A stretch of DNA of 64,000 bases. Source: Owenia fusiformis. Lineage: Eukaryota > Annelida > Polychaeta > Sabellida > Oweniidae. Both the position numbers and the translations under genes were made by a program. Below are positions 59,373 through 64,000 of this stretch, one piece after another. Within the stretch, counting starts at the first letter, position 1. Each line of letters starts with the position of its first letter. Below the pieces are notes generated by a model. That model was not told where the DNA came from, searched no databases, and worked only from the letters and a program-made list of their open reading frames with translations. The stretch is taken from assembly GCA_903813345.2 (NCBI GenBank), contig CAIIXF020000003.1:25743248-25807247 (forward strand), written 5' to 3'.

Positions 59373-59719
59373 TGAAGTCAGGGGAAAGTGATTCACTTAA
59401 AATTAGAATTGTTTGTGATCAACATCTATGGGGTCGTGCACCTGAACAGGATCCTGACTGTACCCTGCTGTGGAAATGTATTTCAGGTAGACAATACATA
59501 TCTCTATTATCTTGAGATGAAACATAATCAAGATTAGACATTTATCCAAGAGTGATGTTTTTAATTTTGTATTTTGCACGGGAATGGAAGACTATTCTAA
59601 GAAGAATACTATATTTAGTAAAGATTTAAGAATTGTATGGTTTCTCTTTAAAATAAAAACATATTTTTCAGGTATTATAGATTTTGCATGAAACATAGAT
59701 ACAATTTTTAAAGAACCTC

Positions 59720-60087
59720 TACCCTTTGCATTCGTTTGTCTTCACTTCTTAAAAGAGTGCTTCGTCTTCACTCTTTCAAACTAAAATAAACCTGTGAACT
59801 CACCGCGCCAATCAGTGTTCATCGGCTAAATTTGACCGACCGACCGATGGTCATTCCTTCTGACGTCATCGTTGAGCCCGGAATTGACCAATGACATGCG
59901 CATATTAGATTAGAACGCATTTGGCGTATGTTTCTTCAAGCTCGCTGATTGGTGCAAGGTCAGCGCGTTGGTCAAAAGTGATTTACCCAAACTGTCACCG
60001 TTACCCGTTGTGGGGGCGGGGCTACTAAACTGTAAAATGGTCTCTACTAGGCAGAGTGTAGTTAAACTAGACTCTGCACGCAGGGTT
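59720..60087 (+). mobile_element. 368-bp TACCCT..AGGGTA element, full copy 3
   Basis: Homologous to 41025-41402 and 52971-53347. Flanked by AGAACCTC on both sides (59712-59719 and 60088-60095). Contains CCAATCAG, CTGACGTCATCG, a TGATTGGTG inverted CCAAT box and GGGGGCGGGGC. Confidence 0.9.
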
Positions 60088-61488
60088 AGAACCTCCAAGT
60101 TTGACGGAACATTATAACTAGGTTAGAGTTCTTGGAGAGTACACATGTTTTTGCACTTTTTGTACTTTATTTTATTGACATTTAAATTACTAACTTTGGT
60201 CTTGATTTATTTTTAGACTCACTATATATGAAGGAATTTTCAAACTCAACAAATTCTTCAGTGTCAATAAGGTTATCAATGTTGAATTCTTTATCAAAAA
60301 CTTCAAGTTGATCATTTGCTCATTGATTTTAAGAAGTCAACAATAAGACATAAAACACACAATATAAACATTCATAAAACATCTTAGTGAGGGCTTTAAA
60401 GTGCTATTATCTTGAAATTATCTTGTATTTATTTGTAATCTGCATTCATCATGAACCACTGTTAGCTTTGATGTTTTGTTATGCGGCTCCTTTTAGTTCT
60501 TCAAAGTGTTATTCTTTGTCTTCCTGTTTGGAACTGTTGAGTTGGTTGCGTTTTCCTCATAGACTCAGTAAAATGTGAATAAATGGCTCTTGGGAAATCG
60601 TTATATCAATGCTTCAAGTAATTTTACTTCTTATAACTGTTATTGGTTCTATAAAAATGACTTTGAAGGTATCAATACAATGCTTAGTGCCTGTAATTGT
60701 AAAATTTCATTTTCCAGTTGTAGTCCCAGGAAATTCTCCTTTAGTATCTTGTAGTGGTTTAATATGAAACTAGGGCGTTAGCTTCACTTTGCTATCTTCT
60801 AATTATGGCTAAGCTATACCTGGTTGAGACTAAAACAATTAAAGAAATTTTCACAGGTATTTATTCTATGGATCACCTCTTAGCTTTGAAGTAGTATTGT
60901 GGATGAGGTTTGACTTTCTTCAGTGCTAAAACCTGCGCCTTTACCCAAATCTTGATAATTACAATATCTTCATCAATAATCAAGAGCTAGAATGTATATT
61001 GTGAGATTCTTGAGTGTGATGGTATAAAGGTCAGACTGTGTGTGGCTCTTTGGGTTAAGTATTTGGAATTATAGGGAGATTCCTTCAATAATTGGATCAT
61101 TTTTCTCCTCCTGGTAACCATAGTTACTTGTTTGACATTCCATCAACAAATAACAAGAGGCAACTGTCTGCCCTTACAAAGAAATTCAACTGTCTCCCCT
61201 TACAAATTATTGAAAAAAATGTATTTTTGCACATCAAATATTTCATCAAGGATTCTATGCTGTAAGCATATGCATTGTAGTAACATAACAGAACAATTAG
61301 TACTTGAATTTTCCCGGGTACAAGTAATATATCATAGGTACTTGTTAGTAGTACCTTCAAGGACATACTTGCTGGCTAAGCTGTGTTGGGAGATACTTTG
61401 AAACAGACCACATTTGAATGAAATCTTCAAGTGATTCCACTTGTTATATAACATGAAAATGGGTTAAACCAGCAGCAACCAGCAGGAA

Positions 61489-62393
61489 AAATGTTTGTTT
61501 TTAAATGCAGATATAATATCAACCCCCCGTTTGTTTGTGATTTACTTCGTAAATATGAGCATATACCTGCCCGTAATTTAAGAGATCAAAGAGATTATTC
61601 TCTTCCAACTCGACTGAGCATGTCTTCTAAAAGAAGTACCATATTTCAGGCTATAACATTGTGGAATGATTTGCCACCTGATACTAGAAGGGGTCAACCT
61701 ATTTCTAGTTTTAAAAGATTAGTGCGAGAGTACAAGAGCCCTGTCTCTTTAATCCCAACTACTAAATTAAATGTGACCTTACCCAGACATCTCGAAATAA
61801 AACTAAATAGACTAAGATCTGGCCTCTTATTAAAATCACACCTTTATGCTCACAACTTCAAAGACATTACTGATCCTTTGTGCCATTGTGGTGTACCAAT
61901 GACAACCATGCATTTTCTTTTAAAATGCCCACTGCTACAGAATGAAAGAAACAACCTCATTGCAGGCCTTCGTACTTACAATTTAAGTGACTTGTTCAAT
62001 AACTACAACTTGAATGACAAATTACAATTTTTACTGTTTGGAAGCACTAACCTGGATGCTAATGAATGAAGCTTTAATTCATATTGTTAGCTATTATATA
62101 CATACAAGCCTTGTTTTATTATCTATCTAGTAGTAATTTGACAAGTCCTTTTTTCTGCAATGACCCAATTATTTTTCAAGTTCCGTTAACATCCTGGCCC
62201 ATGGGATAACCTTCAGGTATTTTGAAATAACCTTAACAAATTTATCTTATTTCATTATCTAATATCTACATGTATATATAATATATATATTAAATTGCCG
62301 CTAATGTTGCAAAACCTTGGCAATTAGAATTTGTAATTGAATGTAAATGTTTATATTAGAAATAAATTGATAACATGAAAAAAAAAAAAAAAA
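61489..62393 (+). mobile_element. 5'-truncated LINE (non-LTR retrotransposon) insertion
   Basis: Bounded by a 12-bp duplication AACCAGCAGGAA (61477-61488 and 62394-62405). It ends in an uninterrupted poly(A) of about 17 bases preceded by AATAAA at 62361. Only the last part of the element is present, as after incomplete target-primed reverse transcription. The clean tail, intact target duplication and open C-terminal frame indicate a recent insertion. It lies in NKD intron 4 in sense orientation. Confidence 0.92.
61491..62069 (+). pseudogene. LINE ORF2 C-terminal fragment
   Basis: 192 codons open to TGA at 62067-62069. The reverse transcriptase and endonuclease domains are missing; what remains is the region after them. 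Seen: an LWNDLPPDTRRGQPISSFKR motif (residues 58-77) and a Cys-X-Cys..His..Cys knuckle (C131, C133, H141, C146 in PLCHCG..HFLLKCP), typical of the C terminus of many animal non-LTR elements. The first ATG (61491) is just where truncation fell and need not be a real start. The exact clade (CR1/L2-like or other) is not decidable from this part. Confidence 0.85.
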
Positions 62394-62405
62394 AACCAGC
62401 AGGAA

Positions 62406-63850
62406 TGTCCAATGTTTACAACAGTTGTAGCATTACAGCTTGTTTAAGTTATAACAATATTGAACTAACAAGTTTTTGGGCAAATTTTGGGTTATCACAA
62501 CAAATACAGCAAAAGTATATGAGATGCACAGGCTTTGTACCTTTGTGAATTCAAAATCTGCTGAAATGGAAACTACATCTTAGTGATTTTAAGGTTGATT
62601 ATAGACCTCCTTTATCGGGTTAAGGTCTTGACATTCATGGGTCAAGGTCACATAAAACAGTCAATGATAAATTAAATTTTGAATAAATGGTATTATGCTG
62701 TCTTTTCCACTGTTGTTTTAAAATAGGACGAGTTTCCCATTTCCCCAGTGTGATTAGGCCCTACCTTGAACATCTGTGTAGTGGTGCATGACTGGTAATA
62801 CCAAAACCTTCCCTGCCTCCAAGGCTTTGCCTTATGGGGATTTTAACTTTAATCTTTCATTAGCAATTTTAGAATAGTAAAAAGCCTTGCTACCTGGGTC
62901 TTTTTATACAAAGTTCCTACTAAACCTTACCACATACCATATACTCATGTCTAATCCAGGTTCTCTAGTGTTGCTCCAAGACTCTGTATCTCCTCCCTTC
63001 TCTACTAATATTTTAGCCAGAGAGTAGATGGGTTTAGAGGTCTTATGCAAGACTACAGACTAATGGCTCTCCTTGAGCTCATATCATCTTCCAAATACAA
63101 ATGCAATGTTGTTTTTCCAACCAAAGTACCTTTTAAAATGTTTTCTGTTGAAACCACCTGATAAACCCTGTCGGCTGATTAGAAGCATTCCACAGAAAAA
63201 TGTAATAATGATTACGGTTTAAAACGCAAAATGAAGTAGAAAGGAATGGAATTTACTAGGAGCTAAATACACTAACATGAAGTACATACTCTAAATTATA
63301 CAGAAATGCAAGAAAATTAGGTACTTCATTCAAATTTTAGAGACAAGTTCATGGAAAAAGCCTGATAAAAGATTGATTTTAAGCAACAGTTTTTAAGTGG
63401 TAGTATGTGAAGGCATAAGTTGCATAGAGGCTACCAGGATAAAGTCTTATGTTATCTATGTGTTTTATAAATGAAACATACTTGAATAGAAAAATAACAA
63501 ATGAAAAAATGCTTTTGTGCTTATATCATAAACTGACAGTGTTCTTGGACTGAAGAATGTTATCATCTCACAAGGTTATTTTCTATGGGGCTATAATAAG
63601 GACAACAGCTTGCTTTTTTAAATCAACAAATTTAAAGTCCATTAGACATGACATATACCAGCTCATCCAGCAAACCAAACAACATGCTCAATTAGAATAA
63701 TAACCATAGTATATTTCTTATATCCTGTAAACGTTTGTTTATATAAATCTGAAAAATTATATTTTGATCAAGATCAAGAATAACAAAAATGTCAATTATG
63801 AGTCATTAAACCTAGTTCCAGAACAAGCAGAGGCTTACTTTACACTATTA
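62406..63850 (+). other. NKD intron 4, right part
   Basis: AT-rich, no exon or recognised element up to the 51-bp tandem repeat. Confidence 0.55.
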
Positions 63851-63852
63851 TA

Positions 63853-64000
63853 TTTTGTATTAAGTTTATTTACATGAATTTGAATGTTGAGTCAGTATAT
63901 CATCTTTATGACATATGTATTTGCAGGAGTTTGAATATGGTGTCAGTATATAATCTTTATGAAATATGCATTTGCAGGAGTTTGAATGTGGCGTCAGTGT
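63853..64000 (+). repeat. 51-bp tandem repeat that duplicates the exon 5 splice acceptor
   Basis: Three units 51 bp apart. At 63876 CAT|GAATTTGAATGTTGAG (acceptor lost), at 63927 CAG|GAGTTTGAATATGGTG (acceptor intact), at 63978 CAG|GAGTTTGAATGTGGCG (the real exon). Units are joined by TCAGTATATAATCTTTATGA and related text. Confidence 0.9.
63978..64000 (+). CDS. nkd: Naked cuticle homologue, start of EF-hand exon (truncated by window edge)
   Basis: After ATTTGCAG| the frame reads EFECGVS plus GT, joining exon 4 in phase 0. This corresponds to the conserved entry of the NKD EF-hand (EFX) domain, which in vertebrates reads (L/E)QCDVS before the acidic/Trp motif and the calcium-binding loop. The rest of the domain, the site of Dishevelled binding, lies beyond the window. 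Of the two intact acceptors, only this one keeps the frame open; the one at 63927 meets TAA after eight codons. Confidence 0.8.

Larger units (their letters stand above)
57319..61488 (+). other. NKD intron 4, left part
   Basis: No exon seen. Contains mobile elements at 58190, 58320 and 59720 and simple repeats at 59133 and 59305. The ORFs at 60387 and 61132 have no motif. Confidence 0.55.

Overview
The window looks like AT-rich genomic DNA of a marine invertebrate animal. Coding regions are short exons bounded by GT/AG splice sites, separated by kilobases of introns and many small non-autonomous transposons, foldback elements and satellites. The repeat types and the cGAS/Mab-21-type gene would fit a lophotrochozoan such as a bivalve mollusc, but the species is an inference, not something I can prove from sequence.

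Layout. 0-13 kb is repeat country: a 4.4-kb foldback element (1219-5627) with a 21-bp satellite that flips orientation in its core, a decayed hAT transposon (6613-7449), weak orphan ORFs (8.4, 10.6 and 11.7-12.1 kb) and a terminal-inverted-repeat element (12311-13066). 13.5-17.3 kb holds one clear gene, a cGAS/Mab-21-like nucleotidyltransferase with the complete catalytic triad (main exon 16191-17335); a mariner-type foldback element lies just upstream. 17.8-27.4 kb is again repeats: a degenerate 'CAAGATGGC' repeat, a second foldback element (19830-23063) around a 1.6-kb satellite, and a cluster of palindromic MITEs.

The right part holds two conserved animal genes head to head. On the minus strand (30751 to 27522) is a complete three-exon homologue of the vertebrate KIAA1143 protein (157 residues by my splicing). 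Starting 485 bp away on the plus strand is the 5' part of a naked-cuticle (NKD) homologue, the Dishevelled-binding Wnt antagonist. I reconstruct exons at 31237-31261, 33444-33562, 52049-52121, 56934-57058 and the start of the EF-hand exon at 63978, all with consistent phase. A second possible first exon at 46132-46239 gives a different, basic, non-myristoylated N terminus. The gene runs off the right edge. Its introns carry several copies of a 0.37-kb short-TIR transposon with 8-9-bp target duplications, a 1.6-kb tandem array rich in AGGTCA half-sites, and a 5'-truncated LINE with clean target-site duplications.

Most interesting points: the catalytically intact cGAS-like receptor gene among transposons; the two-start NKD gene; the tandem duplication of both the donor and the acceptor of the same NKD intron; the half-site array next to the alternative first exon; and the foldback elements that carry satellites.
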